In this document: piece by piece, positions 36,573-46,337 of the stretch
How the letters are laid out: each line of letters begins with the position of its first letter
Numbering within the stretch: position 1 is the stretch's first letter
Source of the DNA: Oreohelix idahoensis
Lineage: Eukaryota; Mollusca; Gastropoda; Stylommatophora; Oreohelicidae
Length of the DNA stretch: 64,000 bases
Direction of reading: 5' to 3'
NCBI GenBank assembly: GCA_024509875.1
Contig: JAMPIV010012196.1
Location: 93,501 to 157,500 of the forward strand
Notes under the pieces: generated by a model
The model's input: only the letters and a program-made list of their open reading frames with translations
Told to the model about the DNA's origin: nothing
Database searches by the model: none
Translations under genes and position numbers: made by a program

Positions 36573-36685
36573 ACTTACTTAGTCGTTCCTCTTCTACCGT
36601 GAGGACTGTCTGAACAGAGCATTTCGTCGCTCGCGCGGGGAGGGAGACAGCGCTCTGTGCAGAGCGGATCCCGGCGGCCCCGGCG
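36573..36685 (-). mobile_element. Short chimeric retro-insert: GC-rich head plus LINE-A tail
   Basis: About 113 bases flanked by GTAAATATACACTT on both sides (36559-36572 and 36686-36699). On the minus strand it reads as a GC-rich part containing the perfect hairpin CGCTCTGCACAGAGCG, then the LINE-A 3' tail (CCTCACGGTAGAAGAGGAAC, then TAAG repeats). This is the structure of a SINE that borrows a LINE tail. The GC-rich head is unlike its AT-rich surroundings and may derive from a structural RNA. I could not identify it. Confidence 0.6.
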
Positions 36686-36788
36686 GTAAATATACACTTG
36701 AGATTAAACTATTTTAACATATTGCACATTATTTGAGTGTAAATATATACTTGAGATTAAACTGTTTTAACATATTGCATATTATTTG
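36686..36788. repeat. 53-bp satellite, about two units
   Basis: Continues the array. GCATATTATTTG at 36777-36788 is the left duplication of the LINE-A insertion that follows. Confidence 0.85.
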
Positions 36789-37352
36789 CCACTCGAAAAG
36801 CAGCGGCTGGGAGACTTTTTCAGGCCATAAATCGTGGATTCCTCAGCAAGAAAGAGGTTGGTAAGAAAACAAAGATGGCTGTATACCGCTCCACCTATGT
36901 CCCAGTCTTGACATATGGATGCGAGTCGTGGGCAATGACTACAACCCACAAAAGCCAGATCCAAACCTCAGAAATGAGGTATCTGAGGAAAGTGGTTGAA
37001 GTAACAAGAAGAGACATGGTCCGCAACCAGACGATCCGTCAAGGCCTAAAATCCCATCCGCTGCAGACCCAAATAGAACAGTCCCAACTAAGATGGTTTG
37101 GCCATGTCTGCAGAATGGGAGAAGATCGGCTACCACGACAAGCATGGGAAACAAAGAGCCAGGGATCCAGACCTCCAGGACGACCCAGAGTCCGCTGGGA
37201 GGACAACATTAGACAATCTTTGAAGGACCGAGGACTAGAATGGAACCAGGCCAGGAAGAAGACAGCTGATAGAATGGTCTGGCGCTCTCTCTTCCAAACC
37301 TCTACACCTCACGGTAGAAGGGGAACGACTAAGTAAGTAAGTAAGTAAGTAA
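36789..37352 (+). pseudogene. LINE-A copy, 5'-truncated C-terminal part with TAAG tail
   Basis: It is flanked by a 12-bp duplication GCATATTATTTG (right copy 37353-37364). The frame is open from the truncation to the tail: QAINRGFLSKKEVGKKTKMA, STYVPVLTYGCESWAM, MRYLRKVVEVTRRDMVRN, QLRWFGHVCRMGEDRLPRQA, VRWEDNIRQSLKDRGLEW and GRRGTTK, then (TAAG)n. This is the intact version of the C-terminus seen in broken form at 15838-16353. It has only the thumb and connection region, so it is a dead-on-arrival copy. Confidence 0.9.
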
Positions 37353-37562
37353 GCATATTATTTGAGTGTAAATATACACTTGAGATTAAACTGGTTTAAC
37401 ATATTGCATATTATTTGAGTGTAAATATGCACTTGAGATTAAACTATTTTATCATATTGCATATTATTTGAGTGTAAATATACACTTGAGATTAAACTGT
37501 TTTAACATATTGCAGATTATTTGCGTGAAATATACACTTGAGATTAAACTGTTTTAACATAC
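37353..37562. repeat. 53-bp satellite array, four units
   Basis: Four head-to-tail units of 53 bases (GAGTGTAAATATACACTTGA, then GATTAAACTGTTTTAACATA, then TTGCATATTATTT). The last unit is one or two bases short. Confidence 0.92.
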
Positions 37563-37827
37563 TAGAATTTTGGAAATCGCCTTTGCTCAAATGTTGAAAA
37601 ATTCAAGAAAATATAGCATAGTTTGTTTTGTTTGTTATTGGCAAATCTGAACGCAAAATTCATTTCCTTTTCTTTTATTTCGTTGTAACCTTGAATCGAA
37701 CATAATTGACAAGATGTGTTTGTGACAAGGCGCGTGTACTTAAGACATGCACGGAATATTAAAAGAAAGTAAACCGGAAGGTAGCAACAGCTGACCAACT
37801 ATTCCTCTTCTTCCCCCTCGTTCGCCT
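37563..37827. other. Intergenic, no recognised gene
   Basis: Short frames only. The right end leads into the 3' end of a minus-strand LINE. Confidence 0.4.
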
Positions 37828-38133
37828 TCAGACTCGTACGTTAACGACTCTAATAAAGGCAGTAGTTACCTCACAGTTCCTGACATCTCCAAACAGATTT
37901 TCATTGAGAGAAGTGGGTTGTTGCCATATGCCACTCCGTTCACTGTTGTAAGTTGTGCAGGACTGGAGCAGATTTTCGGCTGTCATGGGGCTAGTGTCAC
38001 AGTAGCAGAGATATGTTGGACCAATCCTATATGCGTGATATAGATGGTACCTCAACCTATTTACCACATTACCCCAAGTGTGCCGATGGTCAAGAAAATA
38101 TGGTCCTAACACCATATTCCCAATATGTCTCAA
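37828..38133 (-). pseudogene. LINE fragment: C-terminus after RNase H
   Basis: The minus-strand frame gives VVNRLRYHLYHAYRIGP, CYCDTSPMTAENLLQSC and ERSGIWQQPTSLNENLFG. It is the zinc-like C-x-C...H/N...C end that follows RNase H in CR1/Jockey-type and related LINEs, ending in a short helix. Same family as 48500-49279. No upstream domains adjoin. Confidence 0.7.
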
Positions 38134-38640
38134 TAGGTGTGTAACGGAATCTTTAAGCTCCCTTTTTCAACCTATTGTGACCAGTGCGTAAGCGGAAAAT
38201 GATGACCCGACCTCGGCTAGATAGAACAACACTTAATACTAATAATAAAGCAACAATTGTTGTCAATTTGAATCTTAGTTTTTTTTATATGATTACTCTA
38301 CAGTGCATTCTCCTTTTCTGTACAGAGGAAGTCATGAAGGAAGTCATGAAGGAAGTCTTCCTTCGAGATTTCTTGGAGAGAGTACTACGGTCTTGTGTTT
38401 TCCAAGCATATACGGTTCTAGCTAAGTGACTTTTACTTGTTCCGAAGTTTTGTTCATTCTCTTTTTTTCCTTTCGTTTATTATTTACTTTCTTGCTTCGG
38501 TATTTTTGTTAGGTTTTTGGATTTTCTTGTATTATCATTGTACTTTTTCCATCTGCTTGTATCGCTCATTTTGTATTGTTTCTTATCACCGTATGTTTTT
38601 TTAGTACCTAGGCCTATATGTAATCCTTGTCTTTGTCACC
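38134..38640. other. Intergenic, T-rich, possibly part of a Penelope-like element terminus
   Basis: No gene is seen. A 12-base direct repeat (GAAGTCATGAAG) occurs near 38330. The T-rich part from 38450 leads into the hammerhead-like motif. Confidence 0.4.
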
Positions 38641-38649
38641 TGTTTGTGG

Positions 38650-38676
38650 CTGACGAAGGGTAAAACCCGAAACGTC
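38650..38676 (+). ncRNA. Hammerhead ribozyme-like motif (Penelope-type)
   Basis: CTGACGA, then a stem GGGT-AAA-ACCC, then GAAAC and GTC: the core order of a minimal hammerhead (CUGANGA, helix II, GAAA, NUH). Such minimal hammerheads are known from the terminal repeats of Penelope-like elements. There is one extra A before the stem, and helix I is weak, so activity is doubtful. No Penelope protein is seen nearby. Confidence 0.45.
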
Positions 38677-39069
38677 CATTGTGTCATGTGAACTGTTATT
38701 TGTAAAACTGATTCAATACCGTTTTATTAGTTTATATACTTATATTCCTTACCAGTTTTACAGCAGCCCCTTAATTTATTTACTTATATTAATACATGTT
38801 AACAAATTCTGTCATCCGTTCTTATGGTCCTGATTAGTGTATCGTTCCTTTAAGAAATACTCCTTCAAATGCATTATTAAACTTACAGTCGTATTTTTGC
38901 CATAATTCTCAGTTATACTACACATTTCACAATGCTGGCTTTCGTCTCTAAAAGTCAACACATGCTTGCGTTCAGATGGCAATACACTCGTCCTGTAATT
39001 TTTTTTTCTTAACACACTCAACACACTTACGAACACACAAGTGGATTAATCACAGAAAAATTACATAAT

Positions 39070-39072
<3 letters not shown>
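38677..39072. other. Intergenic, no recognised gene
   Basis: AT-rich. Short frames only. Confidence 0.4.

Positions 39073-39140
<68 letters not shown>
39073..39140. repeat. (AT)n microsatellite
   Basis: About 68 bases of AT dinucleotide. Confidence 0.96.
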
Positions 39141-39142
<2 letters not shown>

Positions 39143-39809
39143 TTTCCTACCCTCAGGCAATACACATAAGCTATAACAGGCTGTTAATAAGTATCTAGGT
39201 CTGCTATGCAGATACAGTGGCAAAGTATTTGACAGCACACGTTTTGCCGCTCTCTTCTGTTCAGCTTGTGTTTTGAAAAAGTTGTGGCCTAAAATCAGCC
39301 ACGTTCAAGGACTTTCATAGTACCGCACCCTCCCTCTCGGATAACATGGTCCAAAACCGGTGTTAGGAATCTAAAACGATGCGTATTTCTGCTTGCTTGT
39401 ACAATGTGCAAAATATTTAAATATTTATTATCTCTCTTAATTCTGGGCCGATTTTGATCATTTAAAGTTAGAATTATACTGTGAACTTATCTCTACCTTT
39501 CTATCTAATAATGGTTTAGTTAGCAAAATGCATTTAAATCTATGCAGACTTTAACTAACGAAATTGGGGACTACCCTGATGTATACATGTCATTTTAAAC
39601 CATTTTTCTCTATAATTGAACTACTATTCGAGGAAGTCTTTGCACCTACCTCTCAAGTAACATTCCCGTTGTTGAAATATCTATATCTTTCCGTTTAAAC
39701 ATTTTTAGTCCTTAAGAAATTAAATAAATTCTTACTATCATTTACACAAAATGGGCCTCTATGTTAAGCCTGAAAGGTTTCATTATACACACCAGAAAAA
39801 GGAGCGTTT
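39141..39809. other. Intergenic, no recognised gene
   Basis: Nothing recognised on either strand. Confidence 0.4.
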
Positions 39810-40075
39810 TCATTGGTTATTATATCGGTCCGTTTTCCTATAGTATTGCGTGCGGTAAATTTGACCGTGGTGTAAGACAGACCAAAACACGACAGAACAG
39901 TGCCCCAGTCCTGGTTCATTCTTTGCATCTCGGAGTCCACTGTTCTCCGCTAAGTTGTTTTTGGTCGGCCTTTCTTTTGCTTTCCTTCGGGAGGTCCATA
40001 GCACAGCTGTTCTTGTGATGGCATTGAGGTCTCTTCTGAGGACGTGGCCAACCCAACTCCAGCGTCTGCCAGCTA
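39810..40075 (-). pseudogene. LINE fragment: C-terminal tail
   Basis: Minus-strand peptides RRWSWVGHVLRRDLNAITRT and, after a slip, KAKERPTKNN/GRPKTTW-like then NEPGLGHC. It is the same RRWxWVGHxLRR...GRPKxTW tail as at 12130, 15480 and 61538. Frameshifts separate the blocks. Confidence 0.7.
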
Positions 40076-42191
40076 TATAGAATAAAGAAGATTAAATCCC
40101 CAAAGTTTAACCAGCATAGGGTTGAACAGGAAATTCCATAAATGAGAAACAGCTATTTCGTGTGCATGGATCAAAACAACAACAACAACATTAGCTGAGG
40201 AATGCATCTACTGAATCCGGTTTAATTGTTTTCTTCAGTCATAACAACCCATGAGCTTACACTAAACCCCCCTTCGACAATCGGTGCATTATATTACCAA
40301 TCCAATAACATGTTATCAGTTGTATAACTTTTTTTGCCTAAACATTCTTGCCAGCAAATCATACACTCAACACCGTATTTGAAAATGCATTAACTCTTCT
40401 TTGATCTCTGCCCATTTAGAAAAACAAAAACGTTCAACATTGTGTTTACCCCGTCACGGTAGAACATATTGCATGTAATAACGTCTCCCGGAAATATGGG
40501 ACAGACGTCAATAAATTTTCTAAGGTAAATTTTTAACATTAAAAATTACAATTTGAATAATCCTAATATAAATGAATCACGACCGAAAGCTAATCCTTCA
40601 ACAATCCTGCTTTTAATCCTAAATTTCGCCTGAAGAATCGATGTCTACTCCCGAATCTTGGGAATAAAATATTCATAATTCTCAAAATATCAGTATTCTG
40701 AGTGATACTCAGTAAAAGGATATTTCATCAAAATATCTGGCAATCTGATTTCAGTGTGATGGTAAGACCATCCAAAATCGCATGTGGCCAACACCAGTAC
40801 CATTCGTGGAAAAGCTCTACGGAGATTCAAATAACCTCTAACTGACTACTGCTTTATTTGAAAACATTCAAGTGGACGTCTGAGAGTTTAAGAAAAAGAA
40901 GAAGTAAAGACCATCCGGAACTCGTAGCAATCGGCGCAATGGTTTAGAAATGGTGGACATTCAAATAAAGGCAATAACAATTTCGTTTTTTGTTGGTATA
41001 TATATAGTATCTCTGTGTGTGTGTACGTATCAGACAAATATTATGTGTATTGTATAATAAAATAATAAATAAATAAATATAAGTAATTAACAGGCATTCG
41101 TTGGACATAAAGCAGGACACCAAACAATACAAAAGAAATATAAGTGATAGGCTTACGGGGGGGAATCGAACCTTGGACCATATAAACGGCGCCATCTCCT
41201 TGCTGTGAAAGTAAATCGTGAATGGGCGTACAGCCAATTTAACATTTTCAGAACAGACCACTTAGTAGAATATGCTTTCCAATCAAAGATACCGAACATA
41301 AATTACAAGAACAAATGAAATGAAAAGAGCAACGAGATTCTACTTATAATGGGCTGCGGATCTACTCATTTAAAAAAAAAAATCTATTATCGCTTTCCGC
41401 ATGTTGCCTTTCTCATTTTCATCCGTGTATGATCGGACTTTCCCCGCGCCTACCATGACCGTGTCATTCATTCCAGGACGTTCTGCCTACACTTTCATTC
41501 TCCTAATAGCTTACTTCAGCCAGGATGATTCTAGATCGATATCTATTTCGCTTTGCATGTGAGACTACATTACTTTTGTCTTGTAGTTTTCATTAACGTA
41601 ATGGCATTCCGACAAGGAAGGTGGGACAACTGTCTGAATCTTGTGTCTATACTTACATGTTCTCAATGGTAATGTCTGAGTGGAGTCAATGACCTAATCT
41701 AGTAATAAACTTAATGCAGCTGCTTAATGATCTTGCCTGTATGACCTTCAGATGATCTATCGATCTTTTATTTTATATTTCGTAATTTTTTTTATCATTT
41801 CTGCGTCCCGGTTTTAATTTCCTGTTTCTCGCATACTGTATACTGTCTTTTTTTTTTAAATTTGCTTTTAATTATTTTTTACGTAATATCTAGTTATTAC
41901 TTTGGAGCCTTGCTCTAAATGTTACAATTTATTGATTTAATTTTTGTTAATGAGCATTCCTTTGATTTCGATCCACGGCCTTTGGGTTAAAATCTCATCC
42001 CTTCGCACTCCATGTGCTTTCGTGGATAAATCGCACTGAGCGTGCCTTTTTCGTTCTAACTCCAAAATACGATATTTTGAGTAAAAAGACATTTTGTAGT
42101 TATGGTTATATTAAAGCTACTGGAGAAGTAACAGATTTTGTGAGTTCTCGTACAGCTTAACAGGAGGTCCAATCATCTTGAATAACACATA
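40076..42191. other. Intergenic; weak tRNA-like B-box near 41170
   Basis: No gene is recognised in about 2.1 kb. On the minus strand 41160-41190 reads ATGGTCCAAGGTTCGATTCC, a good polymerase III B box such as ends a tRNA-derived SINE. A partial A-box-like ATGGCGCCG lies about 25 bases upstream. The rest of a tRNA is not visible. Confidence 0.4.
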
Positions 42192-42395
42192 CATGGTAGA
42201 TTTTGGTTTGTGCCCTTGTCCATGGTAGATTGTGGTTTATGCCCCTGTCCATAATAGATTGTGGTTTGTGCCCCTGTCAATGGTAGATTGTGGTTTGTAC
42301 CCCTGTCCATGGTAGATTGTGGTTTGTATCCCTGTCCATGGTAGATTGTGGTTTGTGTCCCTGTCCATGGTAGATTGTGGTTTGTGCCCCTGTCC
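42192..42395. repeat. 29-bp minisatellite, seven units
   Basis: Units start CATGGTAGATTGTGGTTTGT and end GCCCCTGTC, at exact 29-base spacing (42192, 42221, 42250, 42279 and so on), with few substitutions. Because 29 is not a multiple of three, the apparent repetitive protein on the minus strand is an artefact. Confidence 0.93.
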
Positions 42396-42481
42396 GTCTG
42401 TGGCGATTACTTCAAAATTGAAAGAGAAAGTGGACTCACGGCTCAAAATGCTGCCCAGTTCCTTATGACAATTTCAAACTG

Positions 42482-42530
42482 CATGTATGTGTTGTTGTGT
42501 ATGTGTTGTTGTGTATGTGTTGTTGTGTAT
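42482..42530. repeat. 15-bp tandem repeat (GTATGTGTTGTTGTG)
   Basis: Three units of 15 bases. The last partial unit lies at the left end of the LINE-A micro-insertion duplication. Confidence 0.9.
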
Positions 42531-42538
42531 GTCCTATC

Positions 42539-42572
42539 CCTCACGGTAGAAGGGGAACGACTAAGTAAGTAA
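42539..42572 (+). mobile_element. 34-bp LINE-A 3'-end micro-insertion
   Basis: CCTCACGGTAGAAGGGGAAC followed by GACTAAGTAAGTAA is the exact LINE-A 3' end (compare 37307-37340). It is flanked by perfect 14-bp duplications GTGTATGTCCTATC at 42525-42538 and 42573-42586. It is a complete target-primed insertion with almost all of the element missing. Confidence 0.85.
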
Positions 42573-42586
42573 GTGTATGTCCTATC

Positions 42587-44229
42587 AAGAACTAATGTGC
42601 TTTTCTCACAGGCGAATCAAAACAGAAAGGAATGAAAATGAAAACTACGTTAAAAAAAACCATTAAACATAAAAGCGAGTACACTGATTAGAATCACACG
42701 GCTGGTGCACAAATAACTGAACGGAGGTCTGGCTTACAGTTCACTATATATTCCACAACATAGTCCCGTGCATCAGAAAAAATAGTACAACGCAACTTGC
42801 GTAAGTGAAACATCTGGTACTGTCAATCTCTCGTACGGCCAACTACTGCATTGTGACGCGTATATATAAATAGACTACATAAATCCGTCCACATTTGCTC
42901 CTCATTAGCGTTACGTTTTGCTACGAAGAAAACCCACGCAATGCGCTGTCTGTGGACTGACATTTTAGCCACACCTATTTTTCCCGTCTTTCTTGCGCTA
43001 ACGGTTTGTTTACCTATTATTCGCATCATGCCCGAGCTGACATGTCAATCATCGGAAAGTGACAGAAAGCACGTGATGAAACTGATCAGGCTTAGTAGCA
43101 ACTTCAAAGGCGATTATAATATTTCCCGGTCATCTTTGATGTCTGACATTTTCAGGGGAATTAAGAATTTGATCTAAAATAAAGGGGAGATAAAAAAGAC
43201 GGTTCGCTCGCAAAGGACGGTTCTCTGATGTCGTTCGGCAATAAGCGAGCGAGCGAATCGTAGAGTCTTTTATCTCGTGAAGCCAAGCTCGCGATTTCTC
43301 CTGAAAACGTCCTAGGTGTGACTTTTGCCATCTTTCAGAGAGATCGCACAAAACTCTGTTTATATTCTGCCGTCTCTCCTGAGTCAGTTATCAGTCTATC
43401 AGAAATTTTGGATGAATCTAAACACGCCAGACTAGGAACCATTTTATTCGCTAAATGTGTTAAATTGTCCCGTGGGGATTTAAATTTCTGATTGTGGTAA
43501 TATTTTAGTTGTGCTTAAGTATTACATGTGTTAAAAGTTTTACCATTTTATTTACTGCTTTCCCGAGCGTTAAGACTAGCGAAATAGCAAAACGCGCAGA
43601 TATTCTCTTACCAGTGGTTCAGTAAAGTAAAATCCATCAACCATTTTTCGAGGACTTAAGTATAATGTTAAACGTGACAGAGTAGTACGCGCATTATATT
43701 TCGTAGTGTGTAAATTTTTTTAAACGACTAGTGTTTATATCCCGTGTTAAAACGATAGGCGCCAACCATCAAATAGCTAGTAATGACCAGCGATATGTGT
43801 TAAAGGAGTATTAATTAAATTAACCCTGATATTGTGCGCTGAGTGTTTTACTGGGCGGGAGGGGAAAGGCGCATACCTAAAACCCAACCGGACTCGCTGA
43901 AGCAAAGCGCGATATGTTAGACTAAGATACCGTGTGCCTTTTAAGTTAATTAGAGGACAGAGAGGATCAGAGATCACACTACGCGTGATAGCGTAGTATT
44001 GTCATTTTGGGTTAAATGTTTTGTTTCTTCCTAGTTTAGGCTCGATCAAAAACCAGCGAACCAGCGGTCTTATAGGCTACCAGTGACAATATTGTTATTA
44101 TTGGGTCTTCGGTTTTGACCTGTGCGGTCCACTTTCTTCATTCATGAGAGAGGCCAAACTCTAAATAATAAGAATAATATTAAACTGGACTTGCAAAATA
44201 CCAGATTTTTTTCTATCCAATTTTATCAG
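42587..44229. other. Intergenic, no recognised gene
   Basis: A short frame at 42941-43177 begins MRCLWTDILATPIFPVFLAL, a hydrophobic stretch, without family match. At 43204-43256 a 9-bp inverted repeat (TTCGCTCGC / GCGAGCGAA) spans about 40 bases. Near 44103 a TATTATTGGGTCTTCGG block resembles LTR-element leader sequence, but no LTR pair is visible. Confidence 0.35.
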
Positions 44230-44604
44230 GCTGCTGTGGCAAAATATATAACAGTTTACTCGACCTATGACAGACGGTTTCCCAAGTGGATTATACCCAG
44301 GGGAATTCGCTGTTTTTTTCATAACCGGCACTCAACTCAGAGAAAAGCCGATAGGATTTATCATTACCAGTGTGCATAACGTAACAGTTGTCTCAACAAC
44401 CAGAGGTTGGACAATACAGGAACTATTTTTTCTTTCTATGACTGTGACAGTCCCGAATACGCCTTACTTCAACCACTATATGCGGTGATACAGGACTCAT
44501 CTAGGAAAACAATTAACGCACCAATTTTGGCGATCACCTTGACATTATTATTAAGTACCAAGGCTAGTCTGGGGCCAGATTTTGCAACCAACCTGACACG
44601 ATAG
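44230..44604 (+). pseudogene. Possible decayed coding region, unrecognised
   Basis: Three overlapping frames (44122-44379, 44267-44488, 44407-44604) give non-repetitive peptides such as GLYPGEFAVFFITGTQLREK, GFIITSVHNVTVVSTTRGW and FYDCDSPEYALLQPLYAVI. Each takes over where the previous one fades, as in a frameshifted gene. I recognise no family. It could equally be chance. Confidence 0.25.
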
Positions 44605-44929
44605 GTCATACTATTGTTAGTGGTTTTTTTCCAAGACATACCTACGCCAAGTACTGGGTAAGCGAGTATGTTTGTGGCCACAGAATGACAGAGTGAAAAA
44701 CAGAGAGAGAAAAAAATATTTTCCTTTGTTACAATCATTATACTAATTTTTTTTTATCTCACTGAACTGAGTATTTACGGGATAGCTTAACTAGAAACCT
44801 GTTCTTTTCTTTACTGACTATTCCATACCCTAATGCTAACCTTTGACCTCTGGGATTATTAACTTCTTTTGGGGATCTTTATTTCTTCACAAGAGGGGAG
44901 GGCATTTATTGGGTTATCTTCCCATGTCT
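44605..44929. other. Intergenic, no recognised gene
   Basis: Nothing recognised. Confidence 0.4.
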
Positions 44930-45330
44930 GTAATATGATTTATTGATATATATATGTTCGATGTTGTAAAGTTTAATTGATAATAAACTAAACAAAAACT
45001 TAATTTAATGTATTGGTCAAACCCATACCCATATCTATTACCCATAATTTTCCACATCTGTGCGTATTCGTCACATAATTGTGTGTGTATGTGGGTGCAG
45101 TGAAACATATATTTGATATAAGGAGAGAAAGTTCGTCTGATTAAAATATAGTCGTATAGATAGGCTGGATTAGAGAAACTACTCACTCCAGAGACTGACC
45201 TTCCTCTTATACTATCACCCTCGTGAAAATCTATTTTCTTACACCTTTATTCTCACATATTTACCACTATCAACTCTGCTAAGACCGGACCATAAATATT
45301 GTCAGATCTATCTTTAAAAATGTACGACAT
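44930..45330 (+). repeat. Dispersed repeat, uninterrupted paralogue of the Gmr1-A target
   Basis: It aligns first to 368-425, and then, without the 7.8-kb element, to 8240-8560. It therefore shows the pre-insertion arrangement. Confidence 0.72.
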
Positions 45331-45689
45331 GCATAAACGACCTCAGTGCGGCAAATGTCTAAGGCCCAATGCAACACTCACTCTTTCACCCACTCACGCC
45401 CAGAAACACATGTCATGCGTATCATGACAGTTCTCATTTTATTTCATTTCTGTTTCTTGTTCGTCTGTCCCTGACAAAGACCTTGTGACTGCAACGTAAG
45501 TTTGTTCTCGTTGTTTATCCTAGAAGACGTATTACCTTCCCCCCGCTCCTCCGTTTACCACCATCTTACTGCAGTCTTCATTTCCTTACAGTTGTCCCAA
45601 ATGTACCAACAACAACAAGAACCAAATACTATTATTTTAAATAGTTACTGCTCGTTGAAGTAAGTCTAAAATTTAACCTACACACACCG
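45331..45689 (+). other. Intergenic with degenerate hammerhead-like motif at 45471-45497
   Basis: CTGACAAAGACCTTGTGACT then GCAACGT stands after GTCTGTCC. It matches, in the opposite direction, the motif at 48175-48209. Core positions are changed relative to CTGACGA/GAAAC. No gene is seen. Confidence 0.4.
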
Positions 45690-46073
45690 GGATTATAATG
45701 TACACTTCATGAGCCTTGGCTTTGGAGCTTCTGGTTTTGCTTCAGTTTAAATCTGCTTTCTTTTTTTTCCTGTCTTCTATCTTGCTAATGGTTTCTATTG
45801 TTATCCATGCTTTGTGCTGATGTTCTCTTTTTCTCAGTACTTCTTCACATGTCTGTCCATATATTTTTTTACTTGTTTCCAGTGGTCTTCCGTATCTGTT
45901 TCATCTTCCAGCTGTTAGAGTACTTGGTATTTGTTGGATTCTGTGATTGAAAATTGTTCCCTTATTTCCTGATTTCTTAGATATCCTACATTATACTGTT
46001 GTCTAAAGCTATATACTGTTGTAAATTTCTTGAGTTTTAATTTCGTTTTAGCCAACAGAAGATGGTGGTCTGA

Positions 46074-46074
<1 letters not shown>
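45690..46074 (-). pseudogene. LINE endonuclease end and linker, inverted relative to the RT part
   Basis: The minus strand begins VSDHHLLLAKTKLKLKK, the SDHHLL box that ends LINE apurinic-type endonucleases. It goes on with YNVGYLRNQEIREQF and WKQVKKYMDRHVKKYGEKKR. In related LINEs this linker leads to the reverse transcriptase. Here the RT part (46338 onward) reads the other way. The linker frame has stops. Confidence 0.75.
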
Positions 46075-46105
<31 letters not shown>

Positions 46106-46149
46106 CTTCTTCTTCTTCTTCTTCTTCTTCTTCTTCTTCTTCTTCTTCT
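46075..46149. repeat. (CTT)n/(GAA)n microsatellite
   Basis: About 24 units. On the minus strand it is the tail of the repeat at 46150-46337. Poly-E, poly-K and poly-S frames across it are artefacts. Confidence 0.96.
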
Positions 46150-46337
46150 GCGTTCGTCCTAAAAAGAACGTTTGTAACGTTGTGTCGCAGTTTACAGCAA
46201 AGCTGCGATATCTGCAGATATCTGCGCCTTTCGGCCCGACACATCCGTTTTCGGCATGACATTTTTGGGACCGGGTTAGCCTTCCCTCTTCGATCCCTAC
46301 TCTCTCAGCCAGACTGCAGTGATGCAGCCTGTTTCCA
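46150..46337 (-). repeat. Dispersed repeat ending in (GAA)n, copy 2
   Basis: Read on the minus strand it matches 12747-12930 from the CTGCATCACTGCAGTCTGGC block to GGACGAACGCAGAAG. It contains a short internal duplication (CTGCAGATAT at about 46213-46231). Confidence 0.78.

Noticed and set aside
36573..36685. Fragment of 28S rRNA
   Set aside because: The GC-rich part looks rRNA-like in composition, but I could not match it to any rRNA segment; left as unidentified.
41160..41225. tRNA gene
   Set aside because: A B box is present, but no cloverleaf or acceptor stem could be folded by eye; at most a SINE remnant.
42192..42395. CRISPR array
   Set aside because: The 29-base units are contiguous with no spacers, and the genome is eukaryotic.
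42237..42446. Repetitive protein on the minus strand of the minisatellite
   Set aside because: The unit is 29 bases, so the frame shifts each unit; no coding constraint.
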